Below the pieces are notes generated by a model, which was given only the letters and a program-made list of their open reading frames with translations, searched no databases and had not been told where the DNA came from. DNA of 64,000 nt. Source: Lumbricus rubellus (Eukaryota; Annelida; Clitellata; Crassiclitellata; Lumbricidae). Position 1 is the stretch's first letter. Every line of letters begins with the position of its first letter. This document shows positions 54,380 through 64,000 of the stretch, in pieces. Both the position numbers and the translations under genes were made by a program. The stretch covers positions 51,970,342-52,034,341 of the forward strand of contig OX243812.1 in assembly GCA_945859605.1 (NCBI GenBank), read 5' to 3'.

Positions 54380-56346
54380 CCGACTCGTCACTGTGCTCAT
54401 TAAGTCACGTCAAGGAAAACTACCTCATGGCTATCCAAAGAGACCATTGAGGTGGCAATAGAAAGGAGAGAAGCAAAGAAGGAAGGGAACAGAGATAGGG
54501 TAAAAACGTTGAATAGGACCTTCCAAACCATTAGATCTCAGGAAGGCAAGGGAGGATAAAGAAAACCATCTCAAGGAAATGTGCAGGGAGCTGGAGGAAG
54601 AAGGAAAGAAAGGAAGAACTAAAGAACTGTTCGCAAAGATGAAGGAAATAACGAAGACAGCAGGCCCTAGAATGGGTTCACTCAAGACGAAGGATGGGAA
54701 GATAATAGGAGATGAGGAGGAGATAAAGGAAAGATGGAGAGAGTATACGGAAGAGCTGTACATGGAAGATGAATGTGTCGAGAAGGAAAACGTCAAAATA
54801 GAGGAAGTTGAAAACGAACCAGAGATATTGGAGGTAGAGGTGGAGTGGGCGATAAAACAACTCAAGGACAACAAAGCGCCAGGACATGATGGAATACCTA
54901 TAGAACTGGTAAAAGCGGGAGATGAAGCAGTGGTGAGGACTATTACAAAACTATGCAATCAAATCTGGAGAACTGCGGAGTGGCCGGAGGACTGGAAAAG
55001 GTCCGTGTTCATACCAATATTCAAGAAAGGAGACGCGAGAGAGTGTGAAAATTATCGAACGATAGCGATGATATCGCACACGAGCAAAATACTCCTCAAA
55101 ATAATACACAAAAGAATGGAGAAGACAATCGAAAGGGAATTACCAGCCAACCAAGCGGGATTCAGGAAGGCGCGAGGAACGCGCGATCACATCGCCAATA
55201 TAAGGTGGATTATGGAGAGACAGAGGGAATACGGTCAACAGGTGCATATGTGTTTTATAGACTACAGCAAAGCGTTTGATTGCATAGACCATACGTACGT
55301 TACTGTGGAAGACATTGATTGAGATGGGAATACCGCTACATCTGGTAAAACTACTAAAAGGTCTTTATGTGGATCAAGAGGCGGTGATAAGAACTGAATA
55401 TGGAGATACGAGTAAATTTAAAATAAGGAAAGGAGTGAGGCAGGGGTGCATTTTGTCCCCTTTCCTGTTCAATCTGTATGCCGAGAGAATTATGAGGAGA
55501 GCTGGATTGGAGGAGGCAACAGAGGGGGTAAGGATAGCGGGAAAATACTGAATAATCTGAGGTACGCCGATGATACGACATTATTGGCGGGTAAGAGGGA
55601 CGACCTAGTCGAGTTAATAAGAAGAGTCAGGAAGGAAAGCGAAAAGGCGGGACTATACTTCAATGTAAAGAAAACAAAGGTTATGACAACTGCAACATGG
55701 GAAAACTTTGAGGTGGATGGAGAAACGATAGAGGTAGTATCGAGCTTCACATTCCTGGGATCTATGATAGAGAAGGAGGGAAGAAGTGATATGGAAATAA
55801 GGAGGAGGGTAACAATGGGGAAAACGGCAATGAACGGTCTGGAAAAGATTTGGAAGGATAAATACGTGAGCAGGGAAACAAAGAAAAGACTGGTAAAAGC
55901 ACTGATCTTCCCAGTGGTCCTATATGGATGCGAGACATGGACAAAGACACGGGATATGGAAAAGAAAATCAATGCATGTGAGATGTGGATTTGGAGAAAG
56001 ATGCTAAGGATTTCATGGACGGAGAAGAGAACTAACGAATCGGTGCGCGTGGAGCTCGGAATAGAGAGGGAGGAGACACTGCAGCAAACAGCAACTTGGA
56101 GGAAACTGAGCTACTTCGGCCATGTGATGAGATCTAATGGTTTGGAAAAGGAGCTGATGACGGCATGCGGTGAGGGAAGGAGAAGATGTGGAAGGCCAAG
56201 GAAGAAATGGTTGGATGAGGTACAGGAAAAGTCTGGCATGAGACTGGAGGAGCTAAGAGAGGCGACTAGGGAGAGGATCAACTGGAGAGGATACATCAGG
56301 GATATCGCCAGAGCTGCAGAAGCTGACGGCACCAGGTGACCAGGTG
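54380..56346 (+). mobile_element. RTE-like non-LTR retrotransposon, 5'-truncated, inside the P-like element
   Basis: The 1967-bp insert is bounded by an exact 83-bp direct repeat (54297-54379 and 56347-56429). That repeat covers 7 bp of host flank plus the left end of the P-like element, so this LINE arrived after the P-like element. The 3' end is a short repeat (ACCAGGTGACCAGGTGACTGG-type) rather than poly(A), as in RTE-clade LINEs. Confidence 0.8.
54579..56339 (+). pseudogene. RTE-like reverse transcriptase, frameshifted
   Basis: Reverse-transcriptase blocks appear in order in three frames: GHDGIPIELVKAG, YRTIAMISHTSK, QAGFRKARGTRDH and FIDYSKAFDCIDH in the first (to about 55310); RQGCILSPFLFNLYAERI in the second (55315-55551); LRYADDTTLLAG, then ETWTKTRDMEKK, SYFGHVMRS and GRPRKKW in the third (from about 55550). 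Two frameshifts, near 55310 and 55545, break the gene. The endonuclease part is missing because of 5' truncation. Confidence 0.88.
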
Positions 56347-56785
56347 ACTGGTTAGGGCCGTCCCAAAATCACGAATTCACGGAAATCACGGAAACCGTGA
56401 TTTTTGCCGTTTGCCGTGAATTTTGCCTTTTGCCGTGATTTTCCGTGATTTTTCACATTTTCAGCAATTTTTTGTAAAAACGTTAAAAATGGCTGCGAAA
56501 CACGGCCAAAATGGCGCCGACCGCGGCTGACCACGGCCGACTAAATTACCAGGCCAGCTACTAACAGCTATGACGTCATCGGCGGGGGCTCACTCATACG
56601 GCCGTGGCTCAATTGGGTGTTTACCTGGTAGATCAGTTTGCATTATTTTCATTTATTTCTTTATACTGGAGTCGACAGCTAAACTTGGCAGGATATCCAA
56701 TGTACAGCTAGTAGAAAATTGACATGAAATAAATCAATAATTCATTTTATTTATTTATTCAAAAACCTTTGTAACCAATCTATAC

Positions 56786-57269
56786 GACCTACAATATAGA
56801 CACAGTAAATTAAAATTTAGGTGGGCAGATCTTTACAATTTTAAACATAAAACAAACAGAACTAATGGATGTATGATGTGATCTAATAATGACCTTCAAG
56901 CTAATAAACTATGCACTGAGAAACCAATCCAAAAAGCAAGAAAAACTAACTATTGGATGTGTACTGTGTAGCCTACAGATATGTACACTTGGAGAATTTT
57001 TTAATCTAGCACAGAGTGTTCATAAAAGACCTACAATATAGACACAGTAAATTAAAATTTAGGTGGGCAGATCTTTACAATTTTAAACATAAAACAAACA
57101 GAACTAATGGATGTATGATGTGATCTAATAATGACCTTCAAGCTAATAAGCTATGCACTGAGAAACCAATCCAAAAAGCAGGAAAAACTAACTATTGGAT
57201 GTGTACTGTGTAGCCTACAGATATGTACACTTGGAGAATTTTTTAATCTAGCACAGAGTGTTCATAAAA
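56786..57269. repeat. 242-bp tandem duplication inside the P-like element
   Basis: GACCTACAATATAGACACAG...GAGTGTTCATAAAA is present twice head to tail with only a couple of substitutions (AAACTATGC/AAGCTATGC, GCAAG/GCAGG). It lies 3' of the transposase gene. Confidence 0.92.
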
Positions 57270-57734
57270 ACACTATGACCCAAAAAGATTCAAAACAAGA
57301 TAATGCACAGATTTCATGATCAAAGAGTATTTGGAACATAATGAATATAAATATAAGCTAGCACATGTACATTAACTTCAGAAGTGCACTTATACAGTAG
57401 TAATAAAAATTATGTAAAACAATCACATACCCTGAACATATAAATGTTGAAAAACACAAATACAGGAAGTAGGTCAGTATTTTTTACTCAACTTGCAAAG
57501 GCACAATGGCACGTAAAACATTATAATACATCAAAGTAATAATTGGTAATAAAACGCACAAAATACATCACAAGCTGAATAAAATTACTAAAATATAAGA
57601 GTTAAACAAGTTATCTATACAGCATTTTGTTGATAAGTCTTTCTAATCAATGAATCACAATGTGGTATCTCTAGATTACATATTATAAGTTAAAATAGCA
57701 GTGTCTAATTTAACATATGCTTCTCAATAAAAGG

Positions 57735-60542
57735 TCATTTCGCAACAAGTGTTGACAATTTCCTTTTATCCGACCTTCCAGACTTCTTTTTGTCATTTAC
57801 AAGTTTTGTGTAGTTATTCAACATTATGTTTGCCGCAATGAAAACAGACCTATACAAAAGTTTTGATCTTGCAGTACCACATTCACAGACATTCTCTAAA
57901 TGACTGATAAAATCCAGACTAATGCGGATCACTAAATCTCTTTGATTCGTTACAGATAAAAATTCATTCTCGTACTTTTTGGAAATGAGACAATTAAACA
58001 CAACGAAAACATCAGAAACAACATCAGTTACAAATTGAGTTGGCCATTTAAGACCCCCTCTGTTCAAAATTTCAATGTATGAAAATTTCTCATCCAAGTC
58101 TTCACCAAATTCACACAGCAACTCTCGGTCAGTACACAACTCATACTGGCACAACTTACAACTAAATAATTTACAAACTTTATGTGCAATATAGCCAGCA
58201 ATAAAAACAATGCAAGTCAAGTCCTTGTCATCTATACAGCCATCACAAGAATCACTGACGACATCAGCAAATACATCAGGTGTAGTAGTATCTGCAGTAG
58301 CACTTTCTTGACTATCAACATCAGACAGAAATTTAATCAGATTAAAATTACCACACTTGGCTGACTTCAAGTGCAAGACACTGATGAGCTTCAACTTTTT
58401 TTCAGACTCTATAATCTGCCTCACTGATACGTGATAATTTCCACCAGACAACTGTCGATACTGAGAAAATCGGTATTCGAGATTATCAGTCTGGAATTTT
58501 CCAGGGAGTACATAATTAAATTTTAAATCAACCAGCAAGTAATTGATCAGTAACTGCATAGATTTTACAGTATGTTTAAGAGCAAAATGAGTCTCTTGCG
58601 ACAAACCGCCATGCCTGCCCTTGCACTTCATTGCTTCCCAGTTATCAAGCCACAAAACAATCCCTTCCATAAATTTCAAACGTTCATCATCAACAGATCG
58701 AAATGGGTCACTGTCTCTGTCACGCAAATGTTTCCCTTTATATGGAGTTTTCACATTGAAAAGTTTCCATAATTTCAAAATTGTGTCAAGGAACATTTTA
58801 GTATCATCAACTGAATCACTCAGTGCTGGAAAGAAACTAAGTGCTGCAATAGTTTTTTCATTAAACACTTTCAAAGCCAAGCTGACCTTTTGACGTTCAG
58901 TGCTAGATGGGTTCAAAGCTTTGTGTGTTAAATTAGGAGCCAGCTTAACAACCCGAGTTTCTTCATAGCTATGCAACTTTTTCAGATCTGAAAAACAGGC
59001 TCTGTGAATTATACCTTTATTCTCAAGGTCAGGGAATGTAAATGTTTGACTTGTATCAGCTTGGTTTAACCAGTTGTTTCTAATGCATTTAAGCAAGTGA
59101 ACAGAATCAAAGAAGAAAAATAGTTTCAGGGTACTGTCAAACGGATTATCAATGAATGGCTTCAGCTCACGGCCACCACACAACATCGTAAACATATTGC
59201 GATTAATACGATTATTATCAGAGATGATGCACAACACTTTGTAACCGGCATCATGTATGCCATGCAATACTTTCAAGGTAATTTCTTTCAGATATGCAGC
59301 TGTCATGTTGGCAACTGGCACAAGACATACTACATCTCTGTCCTTAGAAAGAACAGATGCAATCATAAAGGCCTGCACTGTTGTTGCTTGCTGCAATGAG
59401 TTATTGCTGGAAAAACCTTGAATATTTCCACCTTTAAAGGTTGCTGTAGGCTCAACATGTATCTCGTCCAACATCAATGAAACCATTTTCTGATGTGGCT
59501 CGAGATACTTAGCCTTGTTTCTCAAATAAGAAATATGCACATCAGTAACGGAACCTGCATGAGACGATGACAAGCAGGATGTCAAACGCCGCAAGTACGA
59601 CTCATGAGGCAGTATTAAGACACTTTTCCTGAGAAAATCATACGCCTTAGGAGAAAATAGATACAGTCGACAAGCCCAAAGCATCATTTTTGCACTGTAA
59701 CATTTTCGTGACATCGAACGAATGTGGAGTTGCTCAGTCAAAAAATTTAAAGAAAATGCACATTTATCTGACTCAGTCTCATCAACTTCACCACACAACT
59801 CCTGAAGAAGAGCAAGAGCATGGTCCATTTTAGACTCATTGCTACACTCAACATCACCTTTAAAGAAATGGCTTATAAGTGAGTCAAGTTTCGACCAACG
59901 ATCAAGTAAGTCGTTAGATCCCAAGATCCATGACAAACGATCACTAGCAACACGAACATTATTGCAGAAAGCAATCACTGTCAAATTATTAAAAATTTTA
60001 ACCGCAACCTTGACTTTAGGGCATTCACTAGTATCAAGAATACATATACATACATGAATGTCCGATGAAACAATTACCAAATCGGTATCATGTCCAATGC
60101 GATCATTAATCCCAGTACGCAGTGTTCCAAAAGAATCAATGAAGTCATTTTGTTCCCAGTCCTTAAACGCTTGCTGATCCCGTCTATCCAGATCCGCGTC
60201 TCTGTCTTCTGGTGTTCGACGTTTCTTTGGCGGCTCGGATGATAGGTACGACGGCAGAACTGGAAAAACAGATGGATACGCCTCTTCAGAAAGTTTAGGA
60301 TTGTTTCTCTTAACGCACAAAATCGATCCATCTGCACGCGTCACACAATCCTCAGTCACTATAAAATCCGGTGAAAAATGTTTTATGCAAACAACAGCAT
60401 CTTTTGTCGGAGTAAAATCCTGCCGTGGAATGCATCGAATCCATTTGGTCCGCTTCTTCTCATCAGTTGGAAATCGGAACACTGTCACATACTCCGTTCC
60501 TCTGTAATTCGACGTGCATTCTGGAACGCAACACTTTCTAGG
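57735..60542 (-). CDS. THAP-domain, P-element/THAP9-like transposase (935 codons, uninterrupted)
   Basis: DNA-cutting and strand-transfer enzyme of the surrounding transposon. The chosen start gives MPRKCCVPECTSNY, the usual THAP opening. An in-frame ATG 12 codons upstream is ignored because an acceptor (TTGCAG) lies directly before GAAATG. The THAP zinc finger covers about residues 1-90: C-x-C cysteines at the start, FRFP, VCIKHF, and a closing YPSVFP like the family's AVPTIF box. The RNase-H-like catalytic core shows D359 in LDEIHV, D442 in ISDNN and E689 in NLEYRFSQYRQLSGG, which match the three acidic residues of P-element and THAP9 transposases. No stop or frameshift was found. Length fits the family. 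Whether it is still active cannot be read from one copy; an expressed domesticated gene is the alternative. Confidence 0.9.
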   Translation of the reverse strand, partial: PRKCCVPECTSNYRGTEYVTVFRFPTDEKKRTKWIRCIPRQDFTPTKDAVVCIKHFSPDFIVTEDCVTRADGSILCVKRNNPKLSEEAYPSVFPVLPSYLSSEPPKKRRTPEDRDADLDRRDQQAFKDWEQNDFIDSFGTLRTGINDRIGHDTDLVIVSSDIHVCICILDTSECPKVKVAVKIFNNLTVIAFCNNVRVASDRLSWILGSNDLLDRWSKLDSLISHFFKGDVECSNESKMDHALALLQELCGEVDETESDKCAFSLNFLTEQLHIRSMSRKCYSAKMMLWACRLYLFSPKAYDFLRKSVLILPHESYLRRLTSCLSSSHAGSVTDVHISYLRNKAKYLEPHQKMVSLMLDEIHVEPTATFKGGNIQGFSSNNSLQQATTVQAFMIASVLSKDRDVVCLVPVANMTAAYLKEITLKVLHGIHDAGYKVLCIISDNNRINRNMFTMLCGGRELKPFIDNPFDSTLKLFFFFDSVHLLKCIRNNWLNQADTSQTFTFPDLENKGIIHRACFSDLKKLHSYEETRVVKLAPNLTHKALNPSSTERQKVSLALKVFNEKTIAALSFFPALSDSVDDTKMFLDTILKLWKLFNVKTPYKGKHLRDRDSDPFRSVDDERLKFMEGIVLWLDNWEAMKCKGRHGGLSQETHFALKHTVKSMQLLINYLLVDLKFNYVLPGKFQTDNLEYRFSQYRQLSGGNYHVSVRQIIESEKKLKLISVLHLKSAKCGNFNLIKFLSDVDSQESATADTTTPDVFADVVSDSCDGCIDDKDLTCIVFIAGYIAHKVCKLFSCKLCQYELCTDRELLCEFGEDLDEKFSYIEILNRGGLKWPTQFVTDVVSDVFVVFNCLISKKYENEFLSVTNQRDLVIRISLDFISHLENVCECGTARSKLLYRSVFIAANIMLNNYTKLVNDKKKSGRSDKRKLSTLVAK

Positions 60543-60799
60543 CATTTCCTGCAACATCAAACAGATTGATATGTACAATAAACAATACCATTAGTATCTC
60601 TGTAAGTTTGCCTCTTTTACAGTCTTCATGCATAAAACATGTGCTGGGTCCCTGTCTCCAGGCACATTGAGTACAAAATCATGGCGCTGATTTGGCATTT
60701 TCTTCTTGACTATGCTCTTCTTGAAAAGAAGCTATATAAATTGTTGAAATCAATGTATAAATGAAAAATAGAAATTCCTACTGCCTACGTTCAGCACTG

Positions 60800-61380
60800 T
60801 CTTTGGTAATCCTGAAGACTGCATGCCTGTCCATGTAAACAGTATGGCCACCCAAGATATCGCTAAAATAGAGCGCTGTGGCCTTATAAGCTGCAACCGA
60901 GGAGGCAGTGTGCTAGGTACTTTAAAAAAAATTAGCATGTGTTTTAAGTAAATAGTAAATTTTGCTGAATTACAGACACAGGAAAAATGCCAAAAAAGAT
61001 TAAAAGAGTGAAGATTAAATGTTCGAAATTCTGTCGACACAAATGATGTTTCATGGCATGAGCTTTTGTTCGGATCCATTCAAGATCAATGGCCAAAGTA
61101 AAAATAGAAAATCAACATGTAACTTCAAAAGCGCCTAATCAGTTTACGAAGCAAATTTCTTCTGTTTTAAACTTTCTATTTCCTGCATATTTCCTTGATT
61201 TATAATTTTATTAACCTGACCGGTTTACCTAGATCTCGCATTGATTACCTATTTCCCGAGCGCACTGCAATATGGGAGCAGCTGTTAGGTTGCAGCGCTC
61301 TATCTTAGACAAGTCTTTGGCAACCATATTGTTTCGTATACAGGCACGCAGTCTTCTGGATTACCATGTCTTGTTAACAT
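60800..61380. repeat. Long imperfect inverted repeat upstream of the transposase
   Basis: Arms of about 85 bp (60808-60895 and 61290-61378) share GTAATCC(T/A)GAAGACTGC, GTGCCTGT/ATGCCTGT and ATAGAGCGCTG. They could fold as a hairpin in the transposase leader or mark an inserted foldback element. Confidence 0.65.
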
Positions 61381-62339
61381 TATGCACCATTATAAAGAAA
61401 ATGACAAGGTCGTTCACATTGTATTCAGAAAATAATAGTAACATGATGCTTTCATTTTTTCAGTCACTACACGTGCTATAGCAACTCCTATTATCGTCCT
61501 CTGCGCACTAGGAACATCCTATCTTAATTTGACACCATCGTCTTCCAAAATAACCCCTCTCCTGTTTGAGAAATTCAGTCAGTCCACTTCACGTTACCCC
61601 AAGCAATTTGTGAATGTTATATTTTTTTATCAAACTTTAAAAGCAAGACTGCACCTGTGTGAACAATGGATCGTCTCACGCATTTGCCTACAACTTTGGA
61701 ACATCGAACCGTCTTTTAATAATACGTATAATTGACGATCAACAATAGCCGCATGCCACCTGACAAGAAAGATGTGTCTATTAGAATTTATAACAAAGGT
61801 ACTCACCAAAAGTATCTAAACTATGAATAAATTTTAAATATTGCGCGTTGTCGCTCGTAGCCCGATCGAAGTTTCGTGCAACATAACAAATGCAAGGGCC
61901 TCCGCTCGATACGTCATACCATAGAGATACAACATAGTAGCTGGCCTGGTAATTTAGTCGGCCGTGGGCTGACGGCCATAAACAGCGCGGAACCATTAAA
62001 TAAATTTAAGAATTTCTGATTTGGAAAGTGAATGACGTCGCTGGCAAGTGAAGACTCAATGTAAAATACTCATTTATGCAACCAATTTTAACGTGATTTT
62101 ACCAAAAAAATGCTGAAAATGTGAAAAATCACGGAAAATCACGGTGCCGTGAATTTTGGGATTTTTGCTAAAGTATGCCGTGATTTTTTCACTTTTTGAC
62201 CGTGATTTTGGGACTGCCCTAGTACTGGTTTGTTACGAGATTTGAGGAGCTTGAAAAGTTGCGTTAGGCCTTTACTTCTGCAGCATGATGTTTTCAACGT
62301 AGGCTATATTTAAATTCTGATTAGCCTATATAATTACTC

Positions 62340-63085
62340 CGTTTTCCCGCAGGGTGGGTTGTGTGGGGACAGGGTATCATGGCGGGGTGGGGTGAGGATT
62401 GTGGGATGGTATGGTGCGGTGAGACCAAAGGTGAAAACTCAGTGAAACATTATTTTTTGCTATGAATTTCATGTGTTGACCTTTCGCGGAGTGGAGTCAT
62501 GGAGGGGTGAGAGATGGGGTGGGTAGGCCTGAATTAGAGTGGAGTTGGGTGGGGGTCGGACGGTTGTGGTATGGGGTTGTAGTGTGCTGGGTGGGGTCAA
62601 AGTGGGAAGGAAGAGCCAAGGTGAAAAACAAAGTAAAAATTTGTTTTTCATGAATTTCCTATGTTGCGCATTTTAAGAGGTGGGTCGAAGTGGAGGGTGG
62701 GAATGGGGTGGAGTGGGCCGGAGTAGGGTGGAGGTGGGTTATAGATGGACGGTTGGGGTATGTGGTTGAAGTGGGCCGTGTGCGTTCGAAGTGAAGAGGA
62801 GGTTTGACCGAGAAACCAAAAATTACTCCAGACATGTGGGACTGTGTGGGGGCAAAATTGGGGAAGGTGGATTAGGGTTGGGTTTTGTGGGTGAGGTGGG
62901 TGGGTGGGGAATTGTTGTGGGACTTTGTGGAATACGGTCAGCGTAGTGGTTCGGTGGGACCGGTATGAAAACAAATTGAAACATTATTTTTCATAAATTT
63001 CATATGTGAGCATTTCATGGGGTTTGGTGGGGTGGAAGGGTGGGGCGAAATGGAATTTTGAGAATGGGGTGTGTAAAATTTGGGG
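62340..63085. repeat. G-rich degenerate tandem repeat, right arm of the piggyBac-like element
   Basis: GGTGGGGTGG-type tracts alternate with an AT-rich module (AAGGTGAAAA...CATTATTTTT...ATGAATTTC.TATGTG) seen near 62430, 62618 and 62965. The top strand carries many closely spaced G runs. Confidence 0.7.
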
Positions 63086-63775
63086 TATAGGTAGGGTATT
63101 AACCTGTGTGATTCACACCTTTTAAAAAATTGTATATATGCATCATTTGGAAAAAGTTATACTTTTACTAATGCTTGATGCTTATGCTAGTCAAAGTGAC
63201 CCAACGTTCCACTTTGGGAACATATATATAATTTTTATATGAACAGAAAATAAATTATTTTTTTTACTAATTGCCTAGGTGGTAAACTGTATAATAACAA
63301 AGTTTAGAAGTGATAGAATGACTATTTCTGTGTCTGGGATAATAAAGGTTAAACTGATTTTACCAAAGATATTAGCCTAGTCTTTAACCACAGTATAAAA
63401 TTATTAATTAAAATTTAATCATTAATAATTAAAATTTGTTATCTATACTGTGATTTTACTGCGTTCAGCCACAGAATAAATACTATCCTGCATGCACTAC
63501 TGTTTTCGCTTGTCTTTATTTATTATTTTTTAGTAGGCCTACTAAACAGGAAAACATTTTAATTTGTATGATGGTACACGCTATATTTTATTATCAATAT
63601 CATCCAATGTTCCGCAGTGCGTTTGCAGGCTGTTTAATAAAGTACATACATTTTTTACTTACATTCCCATTCATGGACTGATCAGTGATCAATCATCGAT
63701 GAGCTGGAACGGTCGTTGGCTGGAATAATAATGCAATGAATCGCAATCGTAGGTCTAATCTTAAAATTTATCCAG

Positions 63776-63995
63776 CGCCCTGTAGAGTAGGCTTAATGGT
63801 TAACACGCTGGCCAAGAGTGAGGTAGCAGGTTCGAGCCCCCGTTGCTTTGTAGGTTGCTATCAGCGCCGTGTATTGCAGGCTGTTGGTATATTCACAGTG
63901 TAGATGTTATCTATACTGTGGTATAGTTAATTTCGATGTTAATTACTAAGATTTCCGCATAACTTGTACATGGTGGTCTATACCATACAAGGTCG
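63776..63995 (+). mobile_element. tRNA-headed SINE, copy 2, at the window edge
   Basis: Shares GGTTAACACGCTGGCCAAGA, the B box GGTTCGAGCCCCCGTTG and GCTATCAGCGCCGTGTA with the copy at 2853-3085. The tail may run past the window. Confidence 0.65.
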
Positions 63996-64000
63996 TTGGT

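Larger units (their letters stand above)
54304..62220 (-). mobile_element. P-element-like DNA transposon carrying the THAP transposase
   Basis: The left end reads AGGGCCGTCCCAAAATCACG; the right end, reversed, reads AGGGCAGTCCCAAAATCACG. The element is flanked by AGTACTGGTT on both sides (54294-54303 and 62221-62230). P elements make 8-bp duplications; the two extra matching bases may be chance. Inside the termini CCGTGA/TCACGG words recur many times. About 200 bp further in, a second inverted repeat pairs 56526-56563 with 61934-61972. Without the later LINE insert and its duplication the element is about 5.9 kb. Confidence 0.85.
53726..63349. mobile_element. piggyBac-like element (TTAA flanks), non-autonomous, split by the P-like element
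   Basis: TTAA at 53722-53725 and at 63350-63353 flanks inverted ends CCTTTATTGACCCA and CCTTTATTATCCCA (12 of 14 match). TTAA duplication is the hallmark of piggyBac. The element's own DNA is 53726-54303 plus 62231-63349, about 1.7 kb, with no transposase frame. Copies of a motif containing GACCCAACGTTCC occur near 53733, 54081 (inverted) and 63199. A smaller element bounded by the first two copies is an alternative reading. Confidence 0.6.

Noticed and set aside
54431..55972. Minus-strand serine/phenylalanine-rich ORFs of 160-175 codons
   Set aside because: Antisense of the purine-rich RTE-like reverse transcriptase.

Overview
The window looks like nuclear DNA of a marine-type invertebrate metazoan. 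The genes have many short exons with GT/AG junctions. A discoidin-domain receptor tyrosine kinase and a mitoguardin point to an animal. The introns and spacers are AT-rich and packed with CR1/L2-like and RTE-like LINEs, tRNA-headed SINEs, small cut-and-paste elements and microsatellites. I cannot name the species.

Layout. (1) About 1-20.5 kb, plus strand: a discoidin domain receptor (DDR-type collagen receptor tyrosine kinase), twelve coding exons traced from 2634 to the stop at 19918; the signal-peptide exon is uncertain. (2) 21629-23794, minus: a one-exon RNA-binding protein with two ELAV-like RRMs and 23 tandem copies of a 12-residue FQGP-type repeat. (3) 29481-41096, minus: mitoguardin (MIGA/FAM73), twelve exons and 508 residues, with a CR1/L2-like LINE in intron 2 and a 1.34-kb hAT-type element in intron 3. 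(4) 47710-53034, minus: RAB14, eight coding exons (one of only 31 nt) and 214 residues. (5) 53726-63349: a three-layer transposon nest starting about 0.7 kb upstream of the RAB14 start codon. A TTAA-flanked piggyBac-like element holds a P-element-like transposon with an uninterrupted 935-codon THAP-domain transposase. The left end of that transposon holds a frameshifted RTE-like LINE flanked by an 83-bp exact duplication.

The four host genes are ordinary housekeeping or signalling genes (extracellular-matrix sensing, RNA binding, mitochondrial outer membrane, endosome/Golgi trafficking). Nothing shows that they work as a unit. The novelty is in the mobile DNA: the nest, five other short elements whose ends and target-site duplications can be read directly, a decayed copy of a widespread uncharacterised repeat-borne protein fused to LINE sequence, and several exact tandem duplications. 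Exon boundaries were worked out by hand from reading phase, splice signals and family similarity; transcript evidence would settle them.
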